Assembly: GCA_002733645.1 (NCBI GenBank)
Contig: NVWL01000022.1
Location: forward strand, 1-44,407
DNA length: 44,407 bases
From: Oceanobacter sp.
GTDB lineage: Bacteria > Pseudomonadota > Gammaproteobacteria > Pseudomonadales > Oceanobacteraceae
Reading direction: 5' to 3'
Shown here in pieces: positions 24,801-32,259 of this stretch (position 1 is its first letter; each line of letters begins with the position of its first letter). The notes beneath the pieces were generated by a model that searched no databases, was not told where the DNA came from, and saw nothing but the letters and a program-made list of their open reading frames with translations. Made by a program: the position numbers and the translations under genes.

Positions 24801-25295
24801 TCCATGTGTCACTAGAGGGATAACCATGAGTGCGCTAATGAGATAGCCAAGCCACACCGGGATATCAAACAGGATCTTCATCGCTGATGCCATAATCGCG
24901 GCTTCTAAGGCGAAAAAGATGAACGTGAAGGACGCATAAATAAGTGAAGTTATGGTCGAGCCGATATAACCAAACCCTGCCCCACGGCTGAGTAGATCAA
25001 TGTCTAAACCGTACCGAGCGGCGTAATAGCTGATTGGTATGGCCGTCAGGAAAATAATCGCTGACACCACCATCACAGCAGCTATTGCAGCATCAAAACC
25101 ATACATGAGCGTGATGGCTGCACCAATCGCTTCCAACGCTAAAAAGGAAATTGCCCCCAGCGCGGTATTGGACACTTTCGCCGCTGACCAACGTCTTGCG
25201 CTTTTTGCGGTAAAGCGCAGCGCAAAATCTTCCAGCGTTTGGTTTGCCACCCACCGATTGTAACTTCGGCGACTGGTCATTTCAGGTTCGGACAT
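21876..25295 (-). CDS. NCS1 permease-like hybrid histidine kinase
   Basis: An 1139-residue fusion. Residues about 25-490 form an NCS1-type purine/cytosine/hydantoin permease with about 12 membrane segments (opening RWSAAKVSNTALGA; later INVTNAYAGSIAWSNFFSRL). A cytosolic eight-cysteine module spans 507-544 (CVVC, C522, CSLCC, C540, C544). Two more membrane helices lie at about 575-597 and 607-634, then a coiled coil. HisKA has ISHELRSP (His689), and HATPase has NLLSNAVKF, DTGPG (834-838) and GTGLGL (864-869). A receiver domain follows (DD931-932, Asp975, Lys1032), with a C-terminal tail to 1139. The design recalls CbrA, a kinase with a solute-symporter half. It is paired with the overlapping regulator gene and divergent from the amide operon. 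Whether the permease still transports is unknown. Confidence 0.93.
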   Translation of the reverse strand: MSEPEMTSRRSYNRWVANQTLEDFALRFTAKSARRWSAAKVSNTALGAISFLALEAIGAAITLMYGFDAAIAAVMVVSAIIFLTAIPISYYAARYGLDIDLLSRGAGFGYIGSTITSLIYASFTFIFFALEAAIMASAMKILFDIPVWLGYLISALMVIPLVTHGITAISRFQLWTQPFWLLLQVLPFIFILWHEWSSLQEWLAYYPTEGVPTTDLEGGMGEAESFNLIFFGAASAVVFSLIAQIGEQVDFLRFLPEPKKNQKLRWWLALLGAGPGWIIVGALKILAGSFLAVLALNHGLSAMEASDPTQMYIVAFGYLTDSPLAVLALTGLFVVLCQTKINVTNAYAGSIAWSNFFSRLTHSHPGRVVWLFFNVGIALLLMALGVYESLEHILGIYSNVAVAWVGALVADLVVNKPLGLSPRHIEFKRAYLYDINPVGFGSMLLASLIGILAYVGMWGELFKALSPYIALMTAFVAAPIIALITRGKYYLAREVIPLVPASAELTCVVCENTFDREDIASCPAYGGHICSLCCTLESRCHDKCKEKSRLSEQMQTLLEAVLPSWLTEQMNPRFMQFSGLLAMMGALVGVVFWLVYLQVPEADAGRVLLGATLVQVYVLLLIIVGVLIWLFVLANESRQIALDEATRQTDLLIQEIAAHEKTDNELQQAKELAEAANQAKSRYLGGISHELRSPLNSILGYAQLLEKDKDLSATQLNKVGLVRRSGDHLADLIEGLLDISRIEAGRLEIRRDQVLISVLLQELVEMFRLQAESKGIQFHYHPCSYMPEVVATDEKHLRQILINLLSNAVKFTSDGSVSLSVRYRSQVAEFYIDDTGPGITENEKTRIFQPFERIRKPGIPQMPGTGLGLTISQLLADIMGGDITLKSQPQKGSQFRLALMLSSVTGKQYVPAPVRQPVAYQGDPCTVMVVDDNPSHRGLVSEILVPLGFIVLEATDGFDCLESLADTQVDAFLLDISMPEMTGWELLKRLRNQGIIAPVIMVSADAEDRQSAATQGGIKEAEERLNDDYLIKPIRDTALLDKLGKALGLTWLYAVNHVSGFSVEHSHGQKNPDIKASEAREMISLSELGYVAGVEHVLQRMTQRGADSSMVSLLNQHLKNYQFNHIIAISKKVLSYEQS

Positions 25296-25542
25296 GTTTT
25301 AACATTCCCTAAGGCCAGTACCTTGCAGGGATACTTAGCAGAATATTCATTAGGGCTTCCAGCCTGCAAGCGCAGACTGATCCATGTCCAGCATTTATAA
25401 GATCAAAAGACACTAATCACATCTCATGCCAAATCATATGCGTCAAATGACGTAGTCAGGTATGGCATACGACGAATGTTCGTCAGTCTTCCAATGACGC
25501 AATCTAGCCAAGGTAAGAATTAACCACTCAAGAGGCTCGATT
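25296..25542. promoter_or_regulatory. Divergent control region: hybrid kinase / amide operon
   Basis: Several palindromes cluster here. GACGAATGTTCGTC (25471-25484) is near-perfect with 6-bp arms and abuts GTATGGCATAC (25460-25470). GCGTCA/TGACGT lies just to the left (about 25441-25452). ATGCCA (25426-25431) can pair with TGGCAT (25463-25468). These are good candidates for the LuxR-type regulator or a nitrogen regulator. A weak sigma-54-like element GGC-N7-TTGCA is at 25313-25327, lacking the full -24 box and 216 bases from urtA. Confidence 0.5.
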
Positions 25543-26817
25543 ATGCGTTCAACTCCAACTTCAAACCGTAAGGCGGAAGGACTGCTGAGAAGCAATCGCC
25601 GCTCTTTACTCAAAGGCTTACTCGCTATTCCGGCGGCTATTGCCCTCGCACACACTAGCTTGCCTGCATATGCAGCAGATGGCGTGAATACTACCGGCTT
25701 AGCGGTAACCGACGATACTGTCACCGTCGGGATTCTGCATTCCGTTACCGGCACAATGGCCATCAGTGAAACAGGCTCGGTTCAGGCAGAAAAGCTGGCT
25801 ATTGAGCAAATCAACGCCATGGGCGGTGTCTTGGGTCGTCAGATCGAATACATTCAGGAAGATGGTGCCAGTGACTGGCCAACGTTTGCGGAAAAAGCAA
25901 AAAAACTGCTCGTCAGTGACAATGTCGCCGCCATTATGGGCTGCTGGACATCAGCATCTCGTAAAGCGGTATTGCCTGTTATGGAACAATACAATGGCAT
26001 GTTGTTCTACCCAACATTTTATGAAGGCTTAGAGCAGTCTCCAAACGTTGTGTATACCGGCCAAGAAGCCACTCAGCAAATCCTCGAAGGTATTGACTGG
26101 GCCTCGAAAACCAAAGGGGCTAAATCTTTCTTTTTACTTGGTTCAGATTACATTTGGCCACGTACCTCAAACAAAATTGCGCGCAAGCACATTGAGAAGC
26201 TAGGTCTTAAAACCGTGGGCGAAGAGTACTACCCACTGGGTCACACTCAATTCAACTCTGTAATCAATAAAATCAAACTGAAAAAACCGGATGTGGTCTT
26301 TATCTCGGTAGTGGGTGGCTCCAACGTTGCTTTCTACAAACAGCTGAAAGCCGCCGGGATTGATATGGGGAAAGAAAAGCCTTTATTCCTAACCATCTCA
26401 GTAACAGAAGATGAAATCTTAGGTATTGGTGGTGAAAACATTGAAGGCATTTACGCATCAATGAAGTACTTCCAAAGCCTGCCTAACGAAAACAACCAAG
26501 CTTTTGTTAAAGCATTTAAAGAGCGCTGGGGTGATGACATTGTTATCGGTGATGTTACTCAGGCCGCTTACTTGGGCCCTTGGATCTGGAAAGCCGCCGT
26601 TGAGAAAGCAGGTTCCTTCGATATCGACAAACTGAAAGAAACCTTACCCGGTATTGAAATCACAGCCGCACCAGAAGGTTATGTGAAAGTGCATGAGAAT
26701 CATCACTTGTGGTCTAAGACACGTGTTGGTCATGCGCAGCTAGATGGTCAATACAAGGTTGTTTACGAAAGTCCTGAACTGATCGAACCTAACCCATTCC
26801 CAGCCGGTTACCAGTAA
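25543..26817 (+). CDS. urtA: Urea/short-chain amide ABC transporter, substrate-binding protein
   Basis: A periplasmic type I binding protein of 424 residues in the UrtA/FmdD/AmiC group. The signal sequence SNRRSLLKGLLAIPAAIALAHTSLPAYA has twin arginines followed by S-L-L-K, close to a Tat motif. Family blocks VGILHSVTGTMAISET, IMGCWTSASRKAVLPV and LFYPTFYEGLEQSPNVVYTG (ligand-contact region of UrtA/AmiC) are conserved. It heads a seven-gene operon with fmdAB at its end. That makes formamide or acetamide-type amides more likely than urea, although homologues bind both. A 97-base gap containing a hairpin separates it from the permease gene, which fits the need for excess binding protein. Confidence 0.92.
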   Translation: MRSTPTSNRKAEGLLRSNRRSLLKGLLAIPAAIALAHTSLPAYAADGVNTTGLAVTDDTVTVGILHSVTGTMAISETGSVQAEKLAIEQINAMGGVLGRQIEYIQEDGASDWPTFAEKAKKLLVSDNVAAIMGCWTSASRKAVLPVMEQYNGMLFYPTFYEGLEQSPNVVYTGQEATQQILEGIDWASKTKGAKSFFLLGSDYIWPRTSNKIARKHIEKLGLKTVGEEYYPLGHTQFNSVINKIKLKKPDVVFISVVGGSNVAFYKQLKAAGIDMGKEKPLFLTISVTEDEILGIGGENIEGIYASMKYFQSLPNENNQAFVKAFKERWGDDIVIGDVTQAAYLGPWIWKAAVEKAGSFDIDKLKETLPGIEITAAPEGYVKVHENHHLWSKTRVGHAQLDGQYKVVYESPELIEPNPFPAGYQ

Positions 26818-26828
26818 GACCGGACGCG

Positions 26829-26897
26829 GCTCTGGCACTCAAGGCAAATCATTAGCCAACGAGCAAATGCCAGAGCTGCAACCTCTTTTATTTTTTT
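26829..26897 (+). terminator. Intra-operon hairpin with T-rich tail (partial terminator)
   Basis: GCTCTGGCA (26829-26837) and TGCCAGAGC (26868-26876) form a perfect 9-bp stem with a 30-base loop, followed by a T-rich stretch (26884-26897). It lies between the binding protein and the permease genes. Partial termination or 3'-end protection here would raise binding-protein levels relative to the membrane subunits. Confidence 0.5.
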
Positions 26898-26913
26898 CAC
26901 TGGGAGAACAATC

Positions 26914-27843
26914 ATGTTCGCTGAATATACCGCCTCCGAGCTGACCTCTATTTTTGCAATGCAAGGGTTTGCTGGTCTCATTTTATTTTCTGTTTTCGTT
27001 CTTATGGCACTAGGCCTCGCCATTATTTTTGGCCAGATGGGCGTGATTAATATGGCCCACGGCGAATTTATGATTCTTGGTGCCTACGTTACTTATCTGG
27101 TTTCGCATTTGTTTGCGGATTACATGCCCGAAAGCCTCTATAACAGTTACTTTTTAATTGCGATGGTGCTCGCCTTCTTTGTCGCAGGGGCCTTAGGGGC
27201 TTTTGTCGAATGGGCGATGATTCGCCACCTTTATAAACGCCCTCTGGATACTTTATTAGCCACGTGGGGCTTAAGCTTAATTATGCAGCAAACCTACCGT
27301 ACCGTATTTGGTGCGCGTGAAGTGGGTGTTGTATTACCTGACTGGTTAATGGGATCAGTGCAATTAACTGACATGATTGAAATTCCGATTAACGGTATTT
27401 TTGTGATGATTTTGACCGTCGTCATTACCATCGGTGTCGCGATAATGATGCAACGCTCTCGCTTAGGTAAACAAACCCGCGCTGTTGTACAAAATCGACC
27501 GATGGCCGCCGCCGTAGGCATTAACACTGAAAAAGTCGACCGGCTCACCTTTGCTCTAGGCTGTGGTATCGCCGGTATCGCAGGATCAGCCTTCACTATG
27601 ATTGGCTCGACCGGCCCAACATCAGGCCAGCTTTATATCGTTGATACCTTCCTTGTTGTTGTATTTGGTGGTGCAGCCAGCCTACTCGGCACCGTGGCAT
27701 CCGCATTTACCATTTCTCAAGCGCAATCGACCATGGAATTTTTCTTAAGTGGCTCGATGGCAAAAGTACTTACCTTGCTCACGGTAGTTGGCATTCTAAT
27801 GCTACGTCCTGAGGGCCTCTTCACTCTGAAAATTCGTCGCTAG
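26914..27843 (+). CDS. urtB: Urea/amide ABC transporter permease (UrtB/LivH type)
   Basis: An inner-membrane subunit of 309 residues with about eight hydrophobic helices, in the LivH/UrtB family. Recognisable blocks are IIFGQMGVINMAHGEFMILGAY and the transducer-loop region RSRLGKQTRAVVQNRPMAAAVGI. The C-terminal YIVDTFLVVVFGGAASLLGT is typical of UrtB. It lacks the long N-terminal extension that many proteobacterial UrtB proteins carry (about 520 residues), so it resembles the compact FmdE form. GGGAG lies 8 bases before the ATG. It is followed 12 bases later by the second permease gene. Confidence 0.92.
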   Translation: MFAEYTASELTSIFAMQGFAGLILFSVFVLMALGLAIIFGQMGVINMAHGEFMILGAYVTYLVSHLFADYMPESLYNSYFLIAMVLAFFVAGALGAFVEWAMIRHLYKRPLDTLLATWGLSLIMQQTYRTVFGAREVGVVLPDWLMGSVQLTDMIEIPINGIFVMILTVVITIGVAIMMQRSRLGKQTRAVVQNRPMAAAVGINTEKVDRLTFALGCGIAGIAGSAFTMIGSTGPTSGQLYIVDTFLVVVFGGAASLLGTVASAFTISQAQSTMEFFLSGSMAKVLTLLTVVGILMLRPEGLFTLKIRR

Positions 27844-27855
27844 GAGGCTATTTAA

Positions 27856-29016
27856 ATGAATAATATTACTGAATTTATCGCACGTAACCGATACAGCCAT
27901 ATGATTATTTTGGCTCTATTGTTAGCAGTAGTCTTGCCACTATCAATGGATATTTTTCGACTCAACTTAGTAGGAAAATACCTTACCTACGCATTTGTTG
28001 CGTTGGGTTTAGTACTTTGCTGGGGCTATGGTGGCATCTTAAGTTTGGGCCAAGGTGTGTTTTTTGGTTTAGGTGGTTACTGCATGGCGATGTTCCTAAA
28101 ATTAGAAGCATCGTCACCTGAAAATACTCAAATTCAATCGACGCCCGGTATTCCAGACTTTATGGATTGGAACCAAATCACCGAACTGCCATGGTTTTGG
28201 GAACCTTTCCACAGCTTTGGTTTTACCTTGGTTGCCGTTCTTGTTGTACCTGCACTCTTCGCCTTTATCATTGCCGTTGCTATGTTTAAACGCCGTGTGG
28301 GTGGTGTTTACTTCGCCATTATTACTCAAGCCATCGCCGCAATTCTGACCATCTTAATTATTGGCCAGCAAGGGTATACCGGTGGTGTGAATGGTATTAC
28401 CGATTTACGGACATTAAATGGCTGGGACATTCGTACGGACAGTGCCAAATATGTACTGTATTACGTTAATGTCGTTCTGCTGTTTGCTTGTATTTTCATT
28501 GCTGGGTTTGTGGTGAAAAGTAAGCTTGGACGTTTACTGGTGGCGATGCGAGAACGTGAAGATCGTGTTCGCTTCTCGGGTTACGACGTATCCAACTTCA
28601 AGATTTTTGTCTTTTGTTTAGCTGCGATGATTTCGGCTATTGGTGGCGCCATGTTCACCTTACAAGTCGGTTTCATGTCGCCTTCCTTTGTTGGCATCGT
28701 GCCATCCATCGAAATGGTGATCTTCTGCGCTTTAGGTGGCCGCCTTTCTATTCTGGGCGCGGTGTACGGCACCTTATTAGTTAATTTCGCGAAAACCAGT
28801 TTCTCTGAATCCTTCCCTGAACTGTGGTTATTTGCCATGGGCGCCTTATTTATTGGTGTGGTTATGGCCTTCCCGAATGGCTTAGCAGGTATTTACCAAA
28901 CCTATATAGAGCCGCGTCTGATCTCTAAAAAGAAAGGCTACGAAAAAGAAGACCCAAAGAAAAAAGACGACAACCCCGCGCTCGCTAATCCTGAAGAGGA
29001 AAAGACTCATGCTTGA
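27856..29016 (+). CDS. urtC: Urea/amide ABC transporter permease (UrtC/LivM type)
   Basis: The second membrane subunit, 386 residues, LivM/UrtC family. Landmarks are GLVLCWGYGGILSLGQGVFFGLGGYCMAM, the coupling loop SKLGRLLVAMREREDRVRFSGYD and the conserved GFMSPSFVGIVPSIEMVI. The final 35 residues are a highly charged tail (SKKKGYEKEDPKKKDD onward), which should face the cytosol. The start has AGGAGG 9 bases upstream. The gene overlaps the ATPase gene by 8 bases, indicating coupled translation. It pairs with the LivH-type subunit to form the transmembrane channel. Confidence 0.93.
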   Translation: MNNITEFIARNRYSHMIILALLLAVVLPLSMDIFRLNLVGKYLTYAFVALGLVLCWGYGGILSLGQGVFFGLGGYCMAMFLKLEASSPENTQIQSTPGIPDFMDWNQITELPWFWEPFHSFGFTLVAVLVVPALFAFIIAVAMFKRRVGGVYFAIITQAIAAILTILIIGQQGYTGGVNGITDLRTLNGWDIRTDSAKYVLYYVNVVLLFACIFIAGFVVKSKLGRLLVAMREREDRVRFSGYDVSNFKIFVFCLAAMISAIGGAMFTLQVGFMSPSFVGIVPSIEMVIFCALGGRLSILGAVYGTLLVNFAKTSFSESFPELWLFAMGALFIGVVMAFPNGLAGIYQTYIEPRLISKKKGYEKEDPKKKDDNPALANPEEEKTHA

Positions 29017-29770
29017 GACGACTAAAAATATAGGCAAAGACTTCGTATTAAGTGTTGAAGGTTTGACCGTATCTTTTGATGGTTTTAAAGCGGTCAACGA
29101 TCTTTCTTTCTATGTCGAAGAAAATGAAATCCGCGTGATTATCGGGCCTAACGGTGCAGGAAAAACAACGGTTCTAGACTTGATTTGCGGTCGCACGGCA
29201 GCGACCGAAGGTTCGATTAAGTTTAAAGGCAAAGAACTCACAAAAATGAAAGAACACCAAATCGTTCATACCGGTGTCGGGCGTAAATTTCAAAACCCTT
29301 CTATCTATGAAGATTTAACGGTGTTTGAAAATTTGGAGCTGTCTTTCCCGCGTGGCCACAGTGTGTTTGGCGCCCTTTTCTTCAAGCGAGACAAAGAAGT
29401 CATCGAAAAAATCAGTGAAATTGCCGCCATGATTTTCCTTGGCGACAAGTTAGGTATGTCCGCTGATCTCCTATCTCACGGGCAAAAACAGTGGTTAGAA
29501 ATTGGCATGTTGCTGATTCAAGACCCAGAACTTCTGATGCTTGATGAACCCGTCGCTGGTATGTCGGTGTCAGAGCGTAAACAAACCGCCGACCTGCTGC
29601 ATCGCATCACCAAAGATCGCTCCGTATTGGTGATTGAGCACGATATGCAATTTGTGGCTGAAATCGCTGACCGCGTGACGGTCTTACATCAAGGCAAGGT
29701 ACTTTCAGAGGGGTCAATGGAGCGTGTGCAATCTGACCCGAAAGTTATTGAAGTTTACCTTGGTCACTAA
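29009..29770 (+). CDS. urtD: Urea/amide ABC transporter ATPase (UrtD/LivG type)
   Basis: A cytosolic ATPase of 253 residues. Walker A is GPNGAGKTT (about 47-55), the Q-loop region is GRKFQNPSIYEDLTV, the signature is LSHGQKQWLEI (C in the canonical LSGGQ replaced by SHGQ, normal for UrtD), Walker B is LLMLDEPVAGM, and the switch His lies in VIEHDMQFV. The C-terminus DPKVIEVYLGH is the LivG/UrtD hallmark. It should dimerise with the next gene's product. It overlaps urtC by 8 bases. Confidence 0.95.
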   Translation: MLETTKNIGKDFVLSVEGLTVSFDGFKAVNDLSFYVEENEIRVIIGPNGAGKTTVLDLICGRTAATEGSIKFKGKELTKMKEHQIVHTGVGRKFQNPSIYEDLTVFENLELSFPRGHSVFGALFFKRDKEVIEKISEIAAMIFLGDKLGMSADLLSHGQKQWLEIGMLLIQDPELLMLDEPVAGMSVSERKQTADLLHRITKDRSVLVIEHDMQFVAEIADRVTVLHQGKVLSEGSMERVQSDPKVIEVYLGH

Positions 29771-29796
29771 TTGCCAATTACACAGGTGAAAACACG

Positions 29797-30486
29797 ATGT
29801 TGCAGATATCTGATTATTCCGTTGCCTATGGCCAAAGCACCATTATTGGCGACATGAATTTAACATTAAACCCGAATGAGATCATTGCGGTACTGGGTCG
29901 TAATGGTATGGGAAAAACAACATTAATGAAGTCTCTCATCGGCATGATTCCCAGCCAAGGCGGCAGCGTTACGTTAAAAAATAAAGAGCTAACGCCGCTG
30001 AAAAGCTTTGAGCGTGTTGCCGCTGGCGTGGGTTTTGTTCCTCAAGGACGCATGATTTTTTCAACCATGACGGTCAAAGAAAATATTGAAACTGGCTTAA
30101 CCAGTACCGGAAAAAAAGTTATCCCGAGCGACTTGTATGAATTATTTCCTGTATTGGATGAAATGAAAGACCGCCGAGGTGGCAACTTATCCGGTGGTCA
30201 ACAACAGCAGCTTGCTATTGCACGAGCACTGGCGAGTGAGCCAAGTGTTCTATTACTGGATGAACCGACGGAAGGTATTCAACCAAGCATTATTAAAGAA
30301 ATGGCGAGAACACTGAAAAAAATTCGAGACAAGCGTGGATTATCCATCATGGTATCAGAGCAAGTACTGAGCTTTGCGCTGGATGTCGCCGACCGAATTT
30401 TAGTGATTGAAAAAGGAAAAATAGTATTGGATGTGCCTGTGGCAGAAGCCGATCAGGAAACTATTTCAAAATATCTTTCTGTATAA
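29797..30486 (+). CDS. urtE: Urea/amide ABC transporter ATPase (UrtE/LivF type)
   Basis: The partner ATPase, 229 residues. Walker A is GRNGMGKTT (about 34-42), as usual in UrtE and LivF. The Q-loop region is FVPQGRMIFSTMTVKENIETGL, with signature LSGGQQQQLAIARAL and Walker B LLLDEPTEGIQPSI. The GRMIF block is a UrtE feature. It starts 26 bases after urtD with AGGTGA upstream of the ATG. Together with the four preceding genes it completes a five-part importer. Confidence 0.95.
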   Translation: MLQISDYSVAYGQSTIIGDMNLTLNPNEIIAVLGRNGMGKTTLMKSLIGMIPSQGGSVTLKNKELTPLKSFERVAAGVGFVPQGRMIFSTMTVKENIETGLTSTGKKVIPSDLYELFPVLDEMKDRRGGNLSGGQQQQLAIARALASEPSVLLLDEPTEGIQPSIIKEMARTLKKIRDKRGLSIMVSEQVLSFALDVADRILVIEKGKIVLDVPVAEADQETISKYLSV

Positions 30487-30528
30487 ATTTTAAACCTGCA
30501 TAAATAACGACGATCTAGGAGAAATACA

Positions 30529-31761
30529 ATGGCTGATACCATTATTAAAATTGACCTCAGTAAATCCGCTTATGATCACGACAACGTGCACAATCGTTGG
30601 CACCCTGATATTCCCATGGTTGCCAAAGTTAAGCCCGGTGATGACTTTATTGTTGAGTGTTTTGATTGGACCGGCGGTCAGATTAAAAACGATGACGACG
30701 CATCCGACGTCCGTGATGTTGATTTGTCACAGGTGCATTTTTTATCTGGCCCTATCGCTGTTGAAGGCGCACAACCAGGCGATCTGCTTGAAGTAGATAT
30801 TCTCGATATTGGTGCCTTCACTGAACAACAATGGGGCTTTAACGGCTTTTTCTCGAAAAAGAATGGCGGCGGCTTTTTAGATAATCGTTTCCCTGAAGCA
30901 CAAAAATCAATCTGGGATTTTAATGGTATGTATACCAAATCCCGACACGTTCCCGGCGTTGAATTTGCGGGTATTTTGCACCCAGGATTGATTGGGTGTT
31001 TACCCTCAAAAGACATGCTTGATATGTGGAACAAACGTGAAACTGAGTTATTTGATACCGATCCAGATCGTGTTCCTACATTAGCATGTTTGCCTTATGC
31101 TCCGACCGCTCACATGGGTCGCATGAAAGGTGATGAGAAAGACCAAGCCGCGGCCACTGGCGCACGTACCGTGCCACCGCGAGAACATGGTGGTAACTGT
31201 GACATTAAAGATTTAACCCGTGGTGCGAAGGTGTACTTCCCGGTCTACGTTGACGAGGCTGGCTTATCAGTGGGCGATTTACACTTCAGCCAAGGGGATG
31301 GTGAAATTACCTTCTGTGGCGCCATCGAAATGGCTGGTTGGATTCATATGCGCGTGAATCTAATTAAAGACGGCATGGCTAAATATCAGATTAAAAATCC
31401 TATTTTCAAACCAAGCCCTATGGTGCCTAAGTACGACGATTACCTTATTTTTGAAGGTATTTCAGTCGATGAAGACGGTAAACAACACTTCTTAGATACC
31501 AGTATTGCCTATCGTCAGGCCTGTCATAACGCCATTAACTATATGACTCAGTTTGGCTTCAGTGAGGCACAAGGCTACGCCATTATTGGTTGTGCGCCAG
31601 TGCAGGGCCACATCAGTGGTGTCGTGGATGTACCCAACTCCTGTGCAACCTTGTGGCTACCTACGGATATCTTCGACTTCGATATCAAGCCAAATGCCGA
31701 TGGGCCAATCAAACACTTGGATGGCAGTATCGATATTCCTAAAGCGCCCGATTTAGAGTAA
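30529..31761 (+). CDS. fmdA: Formamidase (FmdA/AmdA family)
   Basis: A cytosolic formamide amidohydrolase, giving formate and ammonia; relatives also act on acetamide and other short amides. The 410 residues equal the length of Methylophilus FmdA. Strongly conserved blocks are HNRWHPDIP, ECFDWTGGQIKNDDDASDVRDVDL, FAGILHPGLIGCLPS, REHGGNCDIKDL (metal/active-site region) and VGDLHFSQGDGE. FmdA has no nitrilase-type Cys triad, so it is unrelated to AmiE/AmiF amidases. AGGAG lies 8 bases before the ATG. Its position after the transporter genes argues that the imported substrate is an amide it cleaves to supply nitrogen. Confidence 0.96.
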   Translation: MADTIIKIDLSKSAYDHDNVHNRWHPDIPMVAKVKPGDDFIVECFDWTGGQIKNDDDASDVRDVDLSQVHFLSGPIAVEGAQPGDLLEVDILDIGAFTEQQWGFNGFFSKKNGGGFLDNRFPEAQKSIWDFNGMYTKSRHVPGVEFAGILHPGLIGCLPSKDMLDMWNKRETELFDTDPDRVPTLACLPYAPTAHMGRMKGDEKDQAAATGARTVPPREHGGNCDIKDLTRGAKVYFPVYVDEAGLSVGDLHFSQGDGEITFCGAIEMAGWIHMRVNLIKDGMAKYQIKNPIFKPSPMVPKYDDYLIFEGISVDEDGKQHFLDTSIAYRQACHNAINYMTQFGFSEAQGYAIIGCAPVQGHISGVVDVPNSCATLWLPTDIFDFDIKPNADGPIKHLDGSIDIPKAPDLE

Positions 31762-31771
31762 GGAGCAGCCT

Positions 31772-32149
31772 ATGCCTTTGTACGATTATAAGTGCCCTGA
31801 GCACGGTGTTTTTCAAGAGCTAGCCGCTATGGCCGATCACGAAAAACCGAGTTTCTGCCCGCAGTGTCAAACGATGTCTTCGCGCATTGTGCTTATTCCG
31901 CCCGCCATTGCGCAAATGATTAAAGAGAAAAAGGAAGCAATGGAGCGTAATGAAAAATCACAACACGCGCCGGAGTTTATGACCAGTGGCCAATTTCATG
32001 AACGGGAGAAAGAAAAGGAAGCGCGACATCAACACGACAATCGTAATAAGTGCGGTTGTGCACCTAAAAAGCGTGTCAGTAATCTGATGTATACGGCAGA
32101 AGGAAATAAGATGTTTCCATCAATGCGACCGTGGATGATCAGTCACTGA
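31772..32149 (+). CDS. fmdB: FmdB-type zinc-ribbon protein
   Basis: A 125-residue FmdB-family protein. The N-terminal putative zinc ribbon has Cys8, His11, Cys29 and Cys32 (PLYDYKCPEHG, then FCPQC). A charged helical middle and a second Cys pair (CGCAPKK, about 94-100) follow. In Methylophilus, FmdB is proposed to regulate formamidase expression, but the family's biochemical role is unsettled. The gene starts 10 bases after fmdA with AAGGAG before the ATG and is the last gene before a strong terminator. The tail is longer than in the short ribosome-linked FmdB-like proteins. Confidence 0.9.
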   Translation: MPLYDYKCPEHGVFQELAAMADHEKPSFCPQCQTMSSRIVLIPPAIAQMIKEKKEAMERNEKSQHAPEFMTSGQFHEREKEKEARHQHDNRNKCGCAPKKRVSNLMYTAEGNKMFPSMRPWMISH

Positions 32150-32192
32150 TGTTCAGTAAAGTATTAAGTAAAGATTGAAGCAGTTCAGGCTT

Positions 32193-32239
32193 GCCTCGGT
32201 AATGTTGGTTAATCACCAACACTACCGGGGCCTTTTTTT
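32193..32239 (+). terminator. Strong intrinsic terminator of the amide operon
   Basis: GCCTCGGTAATGTTGGT (32193-32209) pairs with ACCAACACTACCGGGGC (32215-32231) around a 5-base loop, with 15 of 17 pairs matched or wobbled, followed by T7 (32233-32239). It lies 44 bases after fmdB. The opposite strand has A-rich sequence only after the stem, so it mainly serves the plus strand. Confidence 0.92.
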
Positions 32240-32259
32240 GCCTTTAATTCTAGTAAGAA

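Noticed and set aside
25313-25327. Sigma-54 promoter for the amide operon
   Set aside because: Only GGC-N7-TTGCA matches, the -24 element is poor, and it lies 216 bases from the start codon; kept only as a remark in the control region.
25296-25542. Guanidine riboswitch upstream of the urea/amide-type operon
   Set aside because: I looked for the conserved ykkC-type loops, expected near urea carboxylase genes, and found none; the genes here are formamidase, not urea carboxylase.
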